A stretch of DNA of 64,000 nt from Ricinus communis (lineage: Eukaryota > Streptophyta > Magnoliopsida > Malpighiales > Euphorbiaceae): contig NC_063256.1 in NCBI RefSeq assembly GCF_019578655.1, positions 11,718,001 to 11,782,000 on the forward strand, in the 5' to 3' direction. Made by a program: the position numbers and the translations under genes. Shown here one piece after another: positions 21,930-34,800 of this stretch. Each line of letters opens with the position of its first letter. Position 1 is the stretch's first letter. Below the pieces are notes generated by a model, which was not told the origin of the DNA, searched no databases, and was given only the letters and a program-made list of their open reading frames with translations.

Positions 21930-22052
21930 CTTCAGCTCCGTCATTAACAAGTTTAAAAGAAGGGCTTAAGAACTTCGTTTGGCGAGATATTATATGCAAC
22001 TGGCTAAAAAAAATATAGAGGGCCAATCTATACCAGAAATTATTCTTTATAG
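21930..22052 (-). repeat. Right terminal inverted repeat of the Mutator-like element
   Basis: Inverse copy of 15432-15555. Its outer end, near 22052, abuts sequence that leads directly into the SAC9 upstream region, so it may contribute to or insulate that promoter. Confidence 0.85.
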
Positions 22053-22847
22053 GTAAATTTCAGCCTTTTTCCAACCAAACAAAGGGTAAGGGACATAACG
22101 TCGAATAATAGACAATCCAAAATTAATATATCATTTAATTACAAACTTTAGATATGCAAGAATTTTAATTATCTGGACCGTACCGTATGCGATTTTAATT
22201 TCTATTTTCTTCGTCTTTTATTCTTTAAACTTTTTCTTTTTTAAGAAAAACATACTACTTTTCTCCACTTATTTCCATTGAAACTCTCTCTTTCTCTCAA
22301 ATCCTTGCATCTCTTTGTTCGCGATCAGGTCAGATTAACTTACGTTCTAAATTCAATTTTCTCAAATTTGGTTAAGCTTTCTGAGTTCTATTCTCACAGT
22401 AAATTGTTATAAATTTTTAATTTTTTCTTCTTCTTTTGTTTCTGGAAAATGAAGCTTGTTAGATCTTTAATGGAATATTGTTAAGATCTTATGTTTGAAT
22501 TGTTGATATATTATTGGGAGCAATAAGCATGGAAAAATTAAAATAAGTTAGATGGGAAAACAATTGCTAGAACTGAATTTGTTTTTTTTTTTTTTTGACT
22601 TAATACTTTTAAAATGTTCTCATTTTTTGTTTATTCTACGCTTCAATTATTTTTTCTTTTAGCTTTAATCAGCGTTCTCCTTTTGCAGTATTGTTATTCT
22701 TACTTCTAGTTAGTTCTTATGTTGATTAATTAAATTCTTGTGCCTTTTTCAGTCCCGTTCTGTTTTGTTGAGTATTTGTTATATATTCGTCACGGATGCT
22801 AAAACCTGGAGCTTTCACTAGCTGTTAAACAACTTCATTAAGTGCGC
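22053..22847 (+). promoter_or_regulatory. SAC9 upstream region and 5' UTR with a leader intron
   Basis: A pyrimidine-rich stretch (CTCTCTCTTTCTCTC at about 22285) precedes TTCGCGATCAG|GTCAGATT, a good donor at 22329. The acceptor TGCCTTTTTCAG lies at 22752, giving a 424-bp leader intron. The second leader exon 22753-22847 runs into the start codon at 22848. Leader introns of this kind are common in constitutively expressed plant genes. I did not find an unambiguous TATA box. Confidence 0.6.
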
Positions 22848-25800
22848 ATGGAATCACCTGGTGCGTATCATTTAATGAATTTTCATATTGTGTATCAAAA
22901 ATTGGATTAAGATTTTTATTGTACGTTTTTTGTTTTTCTTGCAGTTGGTGGTTCAAGACACACATCTGTCGTCGTTGTGACATTGGATTCTGGTGAAGTA
23001 TACATTGTTGCGAGCTTGTCCTCCAGGACTGACACTCAGGTCATATATATTGATCCAACAACAGGGGCACTTCGCTACAGTGGGAAACTTGGATACGACG
23101 TCTTCAAATCTGAAGATGAAGCTTTAGATTATATTACAAATGGATCTCGGTGGCTATGTAGGAGTACAACTTATGCAAGGGCAATTTTAGGTTATGCTGC
23201 CCTAGGAAGCTTTGGATTGCTTCTTGTAGCTACGAAGTTAACGGCCAGCATTCCGAATTTGCCTGGCGGAGGTTGTGTCTATACAGTGACGGAGAGCCAA
23301 TGGATTAAGATATCACTTCAAAATCCTGAGCAGCAAGGTAAAGGAGAAGTAAAGAATATTCAAGAGTTAACTGAGCTTGATATTGATGGGAAGCACTATT
23401 TCTGTGAGACTAGAGATATAACTCGAGCTTTTCCGAGCCCCAGCCCCTTAGAAAAGCCTGATGATGAATTTGTCTGGAATGGATGGTTTTCTGCATCTTT
23501 CAGAAACATTGGGCTTCCACTACATTGTGTCACTCTTCTGCAGGTTTTGTTTCAAGCTCAGTAGCTTTACACTGCTTTTCTGATTGCTATTGCTTTTAAA
23601 AGTCTTTTGTACTTGAAATTAATCCACGTTATGCTTGATGCTTTCTTTGTTGCTCACTATTTGCTCTTATGTGGTTGCATGGGCATATATCTCATAAATA
23701 CTGTATGCTTGAGCATGCATAGATTTGATTTGGACAAAGCTAAAGAAAATTATAAATGAATGAATACAAAGATTGTATATGCAAATGAGTTGGCTTGCTA
23801 ATTCAGGTGGAGGCCTATGCTGTAGGGAATGAAAGCTTTGGCCTGAAGCTATTGAACAATCTTTTATTTGAAAACTTGTGCTGTTAGGTTGTGAGCTGTT
23901 TTTCTAATTTTTATTTTTTATTTTTTATATTACCATCACTTATATCCCAGTGGTGAGTCCAACATGGAAGTTTTGGCTTAAGCAATGTCATGTTAACTGT
24001 TACTCTAAAAGCTGCTTAAGTTGTTAGAAGGCATTGCTAACAGTTATTCAAAAGAGGTGAGTGAAACATGCTAGCTATCAATTAGAACAAGTTTCAACCA
24101 AGAATCAGAGAATATTATTATGTTATCGTTTATATTGTGATTGCTTGAGACTTATACTGCTGCCTATGGTTGAGTATTTTAGATGGTATCATATATGAGT
24201 CAATCCAAGGTGTGTTAATTTCAACATAGAACAAACGCATTAACCATTGGATTCAGACCAACTAGAAAACATCTGACTTCATCTGGCTTGCTGCAGACCT
24301 TATTCTCATTCTTTGGATAAAAAACAGATATAACCAAATGCATAGGAGTTGGGTTAAGCTGGTCGTCTGGTCAGTCTGATGTGCAGCCCACTAATTTTAT
24401 TTCCATTATTTTGTGGGCACTTTGTGCAAAGTGATAAAGTGGATTAGCTTCTATGTCTCAGGATTGTGATAGCAACAAAGGAACATCGCCTTGGAATATG
24501 AGCAAGTTAGCTGTCTGTCTCCCACACAGATTTCAAACTACAAATTAACATATCTGTTTTAAGTTGCTGTTTAAAGATCCTAAGAAGTGTTGGAGTTTAG
24601 ACATGTCCTGCAGTTCTTAGTAATTACCACTAGGCAACTTGAAACTAACAAATTTATATCCTCAATCCAATTGAATGATCATCTTGAATCAAGAAATTTA
24701 GCCTGTACAGGATTGTTTTGCTACTTCATTCTATTTTTGATCTATCATTTTCTTTCGTGTTTGTGCAAGGAAACTGTACTTTGAATACCATCCTTATGAA
24801 GAAGTTAATATGAAGTTAGCAACTCATCCATAATTCCATATTTAGATCACTACTATTTTGGTTCTGTTTGTTATGTTCTTTTTCTTAATTGTATTTCAAA
24901 TTATTTGGTGCATTTGACTGTCCTATGAAATGATATTTGGAATTATTGGTTTTCTGGTTCTCCATTAAAATGCTTTGTGGGAAGAAATTTTCTCTGTTTC
25001 CTTCATCATGACCTTTATTTTGGCCAGCATTACCACTCTGCCAAATTATTTTGCTATATTTTGCCCTACAACTTTTATATGCTAAAATCTTGCTGTGTAT
25101 GCTTGCTATTGAAAATCTTATGGCAATTCTTTATCCGCTGTTCATTTTATGTATCAGGCTATTGCATATTCTCTTGTAAATTTAGTTACGTTTAGCTACT
25201 TCTTCCTCGCCATTTTTGCTGTTTGTGTGCTCTTCTTCTTGTTTTTTATCTTTATTTGAAATTTTCCCTAATACATGGTCACTGGGATTTATTTGCACTG
25301 CAATCTTGTTTTATCTTAAAAAATAGAAAAAAGTGCGTAACATGGAATTTATACATCTTGATTCTGTTTGCTTGACATTGGTGACAGGCCTTTGCAGAAT
25401 GCTCCCTTTTCTATCCTATCTTTATTACCATTTTCTTTCTAATGCATCCTTACTGGGATTTATATGCTCTACAATCTCAATTTATTTTATTCAAAACAGA
25501 AAAATATAATGGCTGAGATAGAAATTATACATTTTGATTCTGTTTGCTTGATATTAATGTATAGGGCTTTGCAGAATCTAGAAGTTTTGGAAGCTTGGGT
25601 CAGTTAGAAGGGATTGTTGCTCTTACAGCTCGTCGTAGTAGGCTGCATCCTGGCACCCGATACTTGGCTAGGGGGTTAAATTCATGTTTTAGCACAGGTA
25701 AGATAATCCAGTAGCATCACTTCAAATTAGAAATTATTTTTCTAATAGGCAGTCCTGTGTTGTTAACTTAGGTGTTTAAGATTTAGGAATTATTCTGAAT

Positions 25801-28800
25801 CTGTTTTCTTTCATGTTCTTTTTGCTTCCTAACTTTAAAACTGTTTGTAGCCTTTTATGAAGTTTTGAATATTCACAACCTTTAAGTATATAGTGGGTAC
25901 TGTGGACTACAATTTTTTCTTTTTAACAAAAATGAACTGTTCATTATTCAAAAATGAAGATAAATTGGTGTTTAGATGCATATATACTTTTCTGCTACAA
26001 CTTTTATGTTGTCTGGAGGGTGTTACTGTTATTTTTGTCCTTTTTTCAGGCACAAAAACTTTCAAAGTGTTCTGCTTTCGGTTGTTGTATCCTTCATATA
26101 GCATTGATATTACACTGTTTATTTCATTTAGTTGGCTCCATTCATCTCATTGTTTTCAAGCAAGTTTTGCTGGACTTATGAAGCATGTGCATAAACAGGA
26201 AATGAAGTGGAGTGTGAGCAACTTGTATGGGTGCCTAAAAGGACTGGTCAAAGTGTTCCTTTCAACACTTACATCTGGCGAAGGGGGACTATTCCAATCT
26301 GGTGGGGTGCAGAACTAAAGATTACTGCAGCAGAAGCAGAAATTTATGTTTCAGATAGGGATCCTTATAAAGGAAGCTCACAATACTATCAGAGGTTGAG
26401 TAGACGATATGATGCTCGAAGTTTTGATGCAACTTTTGGAGGAAGTCAGAAGAAAAAAGCCTTTGTTCCCATTGTATGCATCAATCTGCTGAGGAATGGA
26501 GAAGGAAAATCAGAATGTCTCCTAGTTCAGCATTTTGAGGAATCATTGAACTACATCAGATCAACTGGAAAACTTCCTTATACTCGAGTACATTTAATAA
26601 ATTATGACTGGCATGCTAGTGTGAAACTAAAAGGTGAACAGCAAACAATTGAGGGATTGTGGAAACTTCTCAAAGCACCTACTATGGCTATAGGCATTTC
26701 TGAAGGGGACTATTTACTTTCACGGCAACGACTTAATGATTGCAGAGGTGAAATCATCTACAATGATGATTTTGCAGGTGCCTTCTGCTTAAGATCACAT
26801 CAAAATGGAGTTATACGTTTTAACTGTGCAGATTCTCTAGATAGAACAAATGCTGCTAGTTACTTTGGTGCTCTCCAAGTTTTTGTGGAGCAATGCAGGA
26901 GATTGGGCATATCACTGGATAGTGATTTGGGATATGGCTATCAATCAGTTGGTGACCATGGTGGATATAGTGCTCCATTGCCACCGGGCTGGGAGAAACG
27001 TTCTGATGCTGTAACTGGGAAGACATATTATATTGATCATAACACCAGGACCACAACATGGAATCATCCTTGCCCAGATAAGCCTTGGAAGAGATTTGAT
27101 ATGATGTTTGAGGAGTTCAAGCAGTCAACAATTTTATCTCCTGTGTCTCAGTTAGCTGATCTTTTTCTTCTTGCTGGAGATATCCACGCTACACTTTATA
27201 CTGGTTCTAAAGCTATGCATAGCCAAATTCTTAGCATATTCAATGAAGAAGCAGGAAAGTTTAAACAGTTTTCTGCTGCACAGAATATGAAAATTACTTT
27301 ACAAAGAAGATATAAAAATGCAGTGGTGGATAGCTCTCGTCAGAAGCAGTTGGAAATGTTTCTTGGAATGAGACTGTTCAGGCATCTTCCATCAATTCCA
27401 GTTAAACCTCTGAATGTATGTTATTTTATTTTGGGGCTTTCTTATATCAGCTATAACTATAACCAGTTTCTTTTATATCTTCTTTTTTTTCTTTCTTTTT
27501 GAGCATTTCAAGTTCTAGCATCTGCCGCTTCATAACAATTTCTTGTCTGGCTAACTTAGATTACAGAATGTTTATCCCTAAATTGAGGTGAATAGGGAAG
27601 GATCAAAGCCAGCTCCAACTAGTTTGAGACTAAAGCTAAACTGAATTGAGTTGAACTAACTTCATTTTGTGGTTCTAAATTTCCTCAACCGCCTACTCTT
27701 CAAGGAAGCTTCTTCATAAGTTATCCCTTTGCCATTTGAACCTCTTTGTTAAATTCGAACATGCTTTGGATTGGAATATCTATGTTATTTCCTTAATATG
27801 ATCTCAATTAACTTCTCTAATGAGCTCATTTGCTCTAAATATTACACAAATGTCTTAGGCTCTGTCATTTTTCTCTATTATGTCATGTTTGTGTGATCTC
27901 TTGGGCTTGCTTGTAAGGGAGTTTTTGAGCAATCCCATGTTAATAGCAGATGGTGTTAGGTATGGTTTATGTAGAAGGGGCTTTCCACTTTTAAGCTCCC
28001 TGGTGGATTCTCTTATTGGCTGAATATTCTTGATCCTTCTCAATTTTCCGGGGCTTCAGGTAATAGAATTCCAATTTTGGATGGTTCATGATTATTTATG
28101 CAAGCCCCCATTACCTTTCTTTTTTCACGGTCTTAATTCAAACTATGCTTCTTTAGATAATCACACGTAGAACGCACAAATTTTTCTTTACTGTTTTTCT
28201 TTTAGTCCACGGTCTTTGATTAAATAAAGATTAATAGGATGTGGAAAGTGCAGAGCTAAATAAGGCATCATCTTATGTGTCTTATGTGCTAGTAGTGTAG
28301 TGAGGTTAATGCCCATGTTTCCTCTTTTGACTGTTTGGTCATATGGAGTGTCTAAACTGAAACAGGCTTTTAGATATATGGTGGTCAGTCGTCCTGTCTA
28401 CAAACTTCAGATTCATACTTTATTCATTTATAGCTCTTAGAAATAAGAAAGAGCGAAGGATTGTATGGAGATAAACCATGTTTGCAGTTATACAGCGTTA
28501 TTGGCTGGGGTTGAATGCTAGAAGTTCGAAGATCATTATTTTACTTTGTATATTTCCCAGGAAATGATAGTTTCCATAAATTTACTGTGGTGTTTCACAT
28601 CTTGAACTTGCAGAGTCTAGAAGATAACCATCTGCTTGGGGTGATCGTTTGTTTTCATATTCATTTGCATTCGACTTCAAGTACTTTCTCAATTTGTTTT
28701 TCGTTAATTTTTAAATGAAAAGTGGAAAAAAGGAAAATAAAAAAATGAGAGTACAACTGTTAACACATAAGAGAGAGTTCCGGGCTGTGTAATTTCAGTT

Positions 28801-31800
28801 TGTCTTATTAAGACTACGGCTGTTTTTTTTCCCTTTCTTTGTTTTTGTGCTCCAAATATTAATGATGAAATGCATCTTGAACATATAATGGCTATTTGTA
28901 TCACAAGACAATTTACAAGAAGAAAATGCATCTAAAAGGGAATGTTTTAAAATATATCTCGCAATGTATACTATTGGCAATAATATTGATATTTTGTCAC
29001 TAGTTGTTTGGTGTAAACCTGCAATATTCTTTTCCCTTGCCATATTGCAAAAGAGAAGTCATTGTAGGAATGTCCGGAAATTATTTGGTCTATTTGTTAG
29101 TTTTTGAGGCATATTGCCTTGAGAATTGTGACATGTGCTGCAAGTGATTCCAGATTGTTAGATCTCATTTTTGATTCTCATGGAGCAACTTGATCCAAAC
29201 TTTGCCTTCTCTTGCCAGCTCCTTCTATGGCTAATTTGCTTTTAAAGCGGATTATAATTTAGCTTGTGATATTGCTTATCAATTAATTTTCTTTAATGTT
29301 CAGCCCCATTATACCACACTTATTGACCAAATATATACTGTAGCATTATACTGCTTAATTATGTGTGGTTCAAAATTTTTGGTTCAGAAGGGTATCTATT
29401 GAGCGAAATTCTCAGTCCATTTCAAAATATTTGGTTCTATAAGTATGTAGCTTCCAATTTGAGAACCAATTTAATGTACAAATTACTATTAAGAATGATT
29501 TGATTTATGACATCTAAACCTTTGCAGGTACCTTCTCGACCATCTGGTTTCTTTCTAAAGCCAGCTGCCAACATATTTCCTAGTGGATCCAGTCTTCTGA
29601 GCTTTAAAAGAAAAGATCTCATATGGGTATTAGAATGTTCTCTTCCTTGTCTTTCCATTTTATGGAAAATGGCGCAAATTGCAACTGCTTATAATTATTT
29701 CATTCCGCTCTTACTACGGTTTTCATGTTGAAATCTGCCAGCAGTTTTTTCTTTATTGTTTTGTAAGTTTAGTTTATTATTGTTTTGTATAACAGGTTTG
29801 CCCACAAGCTGCTGATGTGGTTGAACTTTTTATCTATCTTGGTGAGCCTTGTCATGTATGTCAGCTTCTTCTAACTGTATCTCACGGGGCAGATGATTCA
29901 ACTTTTCCGTCAACAGTTGATGTGAGGACAGGACGCCACCTAGATGGGCTTAAACTTGTTGTGGAGGTCTGTATTGTCTCATATATACAACTTGATTCTT
30001 GTTCTTAGAGATTGTGTATAAAGACGCCTCATAAATTTTTTTCTTATGGGGTAAGTGATGGTCTTAATTATACATGACTTTTTCTTATTTAGGTTCAGGG
30101 GTCAACTTAAAATTTAATTCCTTTCAATTTTGTAAAATGTTGCTTATCATCGAAAAGGATAATAAGTACATTACTTTATATATACCCCTGTTAATTTTCT
30201 CTTGTAGATTGGAATACCACAAAAGCATGAAATGTTGTCTGTCTTTTCTCACTACTCATAGGAATGGAAGCTTACTTGGAAGAGGAAGAGATAAGGGTAG
30301 GGACTATCCTATATAATGAGCATTAAATAGGCAGGAAACTGCAAAGGAAACACAAAACCTGGCAGAATTAAAATCTCAATCCTCATCAAGGGGCTGCTTG
30401 GTGGCAACCTGCCCATTTTGAAAGAGTTCTGACTTCTGAGAATAGTATATATTTCTCCAAGCTTGAAAATGCTAAACAGCCAACTAAGGTTTGTTTACTG
30501 TTAGTAATTTCGAGCTTGCTGAAATGCGAAGCCAGTTGAGAATGCTGGATAGGCTTGGGTTTAACAACAACCCAAAGTCCATATTTTGGCTTCATTTGCT
30601 TTTTCCTGCTTTCCTAACACTCACTGTCCAATAATTACTCTAAATCTCACTTTCAAAAAAACATGCTTAAGAATTTTAATAGAATTACTTATTTGTTATT
30701 GGCATGTACTTACAAATTGTACTAGCCAAAGGAAAATGGAAAAGAATTTTCTTACATATGTGATTATGTGTTCTTAGGTTAAGTTATAAGAGAGGTATGC
30801 ATGAACACAATAGGTGCAAAACCAATCTCTTAAAGCTGCTAATCTTTTTCTGGTCTTGTTTTCAGGGTGCTTCAATACCTCAGTGTGTCAATGGGACAAA
30901 CCTTTTGATACCATTACCTGGACCAATTAGTGCAGAAGATATGGCTATCACTGGAGCTGGTGCACGTCTTCATGCTCAAGATACACCCATCCTTCCACTA
31001 TTGTATGAATTCGAAGAAGTAGAGGGAGAATTGGACTTCCTTACTCGTATAGTGGCTATTACATTTTATCCTGCTGTTTCTGGAAGAAGTCCTTTGACTC
31101 TTGGTGAGGTAGAGACCAGTTATTATGGAAGTGTTATGTGATGCATCATTTATTTTTTATTTTCCATATTTATATTTGTTTCATGGCTAATTGTGGAGAT
31201 ACTTACAGTTATCTGCTTTTTTCTGAATACATGTTTTTTAAATGCATTAGTAGATATGCTGTACAATCTGGTTGTATATTATCAATTATGATGTGCTTTT
31301 GAAGAATTATTTTAATTGGATGTATTATTAACTGGAATATCACTTCTGGATTTCTTTTTTCTAGTTGATTGTGTATTTTTCTACTCTAGTTACGGGTCAG
31401 TATGTTGCATTTTTTCACAGATAGAATTTCTTGGAGTTTCTCTTCCATGGGGAGGCATATATAATAATCAAGGTTCTGGTGCAAGAGTAGCAGAACTTGC
31501 CAAAAAAATTCAGGAGGAGACTAATCCATTCTTGTCTAGCACCAACAATAATTCATTATCTGGCACTTGTTTATCTGCTGAACCTGTGACAGCATCAATA
31601 CAACAAAGTGCTTCTGCAGATTGGCTTGATCTTTTGACAGGAGGGGATGCATTCTCTGAGCCCATCTCTCATCCACTACAGCAAAATAATATCCAAGAGG
31701 GAAGTGATTTGCTTGATTTCTTAGACAACGCTGTAGTTGAATTTCATGGTGCTGAAACTGATAAGAAATTCTCTTCATCACAAGATGCAAAGCCTACGGA

Positions 31801-34800
31801 TAGTGCGCAGCAGTATATAAATTGTCTAAAGACCCTTGCAGGGCCAAAAATGGTGCGTTCTGACCTTTTCTTATGTGCTATAACATTATTGTCCACCTTA
31901 TCCATAGAGATATTTTTCATGTATTTCTCTACATCTCCATTCTTCTAGAAATTCCTTAGTTGTGATTTCCATTAATGTCATCTTATCTCTGTTAGTCCTA
32001 TTTCTGTTTTCGTTTCTGTTTTGGGTTGATCATCAGTAGTCTGGCGTGTTCAACCTACTTTTAATGTAATATATATCTGCTAAAGTATTCTATCATATCA
32101 TGTCATAAATTTTGGAGAAGGCCCATCCAAAAGCTTAAACAGATGGTAGCAACCGTGATGACTATACATTATAAATGTGGTGTCCCCAACTCTCTGTCTC
32201 ATATATTGGGCCTTGCTAACTGGGAACTAGAGAAAGTTGCAGAAATTATATCACTGGTGAAGCAATAGAATTGGTGAATTGGCACCAGGAAAACTAATTA
32301 AAAAATGTAAGCTATTAGAGGACCAAGCTCAAATGCTGTTAGAAAACAACTCCAACCTTAGATGCTGGATTCCTTGACATGTAAAAGAAGGTTTATTGGC
32401 GCAGGAAAGATTATAGAAAGTGCAAACTAACATTCTTTAGTAAAATATTGGTTAACAAATTTAGGGTATTGATGGTCTGGAAATCTATATGTAAGGATTG
32501 GTTGTGAACTAAAGAGAGAACAACGTTAGAATATTATCAGGTGAGGTAAAAAAAGTCTGCACAATAACTAGAAGGAGATTAAAGATGGAAGCAATTGAAA
32601 ACTTAGTCCAACATGCCTACATTAAACTAGAAATTTCTAATGAAATCATAGTTCATGGACTATATGTATGGGTATCTTAACCTTTCTTATGTCTTGCAAG
32701 AAATCAGACAATGGAAAAACAAATGGGTAAAGACTACTTCAAGCTTTGAGGAAACCTAAATTACCACAGAGCCATTAAAGATGTTGAAATTATTAATTTT
32801 TCTGTAAAATTATATGTAATGGGAAAAGGACCTCAAGTCTTTTTCCAAAAGAGCACATACTGATTCTTGAGCAGAAGGAAAAGAGGGACATTTTTTAAAA
32901 GGAATATCTTATCTATCCCAAGCCTCCATTTCTCCGACTTGTTGTACCATGCAGCTTTTAGCAATTTTTGCTCCACTTTTATTGAGATTTGGAAGACTAT
33001 ATGAATGAGTGCAAGTAGGAGAGAAAGCAGTTAGAAACATTTTTCTGATTATCAATAAACAGAAGCCCACTTTCTTCAAGCTCAAACTACTATCAGCTCA
33101 TACTATTCATTTTGCTTGTTTTATAATATCATCTAGATTGTGTGCATTAGTAGCAGAACTACATAAATTACCTTATGTTTGACAAGCGTATGGGCATAAT
33201 AATTGAGTATGTGGCTATGAAGTCGTTATTATCTATTCCATCTTATTGAAGTTTAAATCTGCTAGAGTGGAAAACTTCATCTAATAATTAGGTCAATTTT
33301 GCAGACACGAAAATTAGACTTTATGGAAGCTATGAAACTTGAAATTGAAAGGCTTCGTCTGAATCTTGCTGCCGCGGAAAGGGATAGAGCTTTGTTGTCC
33401 ATGGGGATTGATCCTGCTACAATTAATCCAAATGCATTAATTGATGAATCATACATGGGAAGATTGTGCAGGGTGGCAAACACCCTTGCTTTACTTGGAC
33501 AAACTTCACTTGAGGACAAAATAAATGCTGCTATTGGTCTTGGGACTATAGATGATAATGTGATAAATTTCTGGAATGTTACTGCAATTGGGGATAGTTG
33601 TTCTGGTGGCATGTGCGAGGTGCGTGCTGAATCAAAGGCACCAGTACATGCATCCTCTCTGACATCCTCTGCAGGAGCTTCGCAATCTATTTTGCTGTGT
33701 TCTGAATGTGAAAGAAAGGTTTGTAAAGTTTGTTGTGCTGGGAAAGGAGCCTTGTTGCTTGTGAGTAGTAATTTGAGGGATGGTGCAAATTATAATGGTC
33801 TAGCAAGTCAGGGTGGGTCAAGCCATGGCACCCAAGTTGATATTTCCACTAGTCGTTCGGTAGCCCTGGATAGTGTTATTTGTAAAAGATGCTGCCACGA
33901 TATTATCCTTGATGCATTGGTCTTGGACTATTTGAGAGTCTTAATTAGTCAGCGAAGAATGGATCGTGCAGATAGCGCTGCATGTAAAGCTTTCAATCAT
34001 GTTATAGGATCTTCCTTGAAGGGCAGTGTTTATGATGAAGGTCAGTCATCTGATAGTCAACGAGCTGTTAAAGTGCAACAGTTACTTTCTGGGGAAGAGT
34101 CACTAGCGGAATTTCCATTGGCTAGCTTCTTATACTCGGTATGGTCTTGCCTTTATTAAATTTTATGTTTATCACAAATTTTCTTCGTTTAATTGTTTAT
34201 TAGTAAATGGATGGATTTTCCAAAATTATTTGGCCAATATTCCTGAAGTTGTAGCATTATTTCCTCCCATATCATTTGTAATTTTTCATTCAATAGGACC
34301 ACTAGTGAGGGGATCAAAGAGAAGATGTTGCATTTTGCTTGTCTGCTTTTCATGCTGAAGTCCTAGCTACTCTTAGCTTATAAGCTGGGGCTTTTTTGAT
34401 AAATATTGGGACTACAGCGGGCACAGTATCACAAAAGTGTGATATATTTAATAATTAATTATAGTTTAAGAAAACTAGTGCTAGCGATGTCTCTTTTGCT
34501 AACATGCTTGTGTTATATAGTCAATGCTGATGAAACTCTATGCTCTATCCATCGTCAGTTTAGTATGCTATCCTTGTTTTTAAGGTATGCATAGTGGATT
34601 TTTTCAGTGTTTGCGGAAGAGAATCAACCATCTCCTTTTAGAACAGTAGCAGTGTAATTCCAAGCAATTGTATATCATATGCTGTATTTGGCTGAGGTAG
34701 TAGCTTAGAAACTAACTGAAAGAATTAATGCCACTGTTAGTCTTAATAATGATCAATGCTCAGCTAAATGCTAGTATTTGGCTATAAGATTTAATACTGC

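Larger units (their letters stand above)
15432..22052. mobile_element. Mutator-like (MuDR/MULE) transposon with long terminal inverted repeats
   Basis: The left end 15432-15555 and right end 21930-22052 are inverted copies: both contain TAGCCAGTTGCA, AATATCTCGCCAAACGAAG, CTTAA and GACGGAGCTGAAG in the same order and spacing. Between them lie a decayed minus-strand MuDR-family transposase and a plus-strand GRF-type zinc-finger-like pseudogene, facing each other. Without the nested 1.3-kb LTR the element is about 5.3 kb. The flanks share a weak A/T word (TAAATTT) that may be the remains of a 9-bp target duplication. The right end lies only about 0.8 kb upstream of the SAC9 start codon. Confidence 0.85.

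Noticed and set aside
25893..26318. Open frame overlapping SAC9 exon 4 start
   Set aside because: Mostly intron sequence in another frame; the SAC9 frame starting at 26199 explains the coding signal.
28000..29500. Possible extra exons in the long SAC9 intron 4
   Set aside because: Exon 4 joins exon 5 in frame with the conserved protein sequence; open stretches between have no homology and lack paired splice sites.
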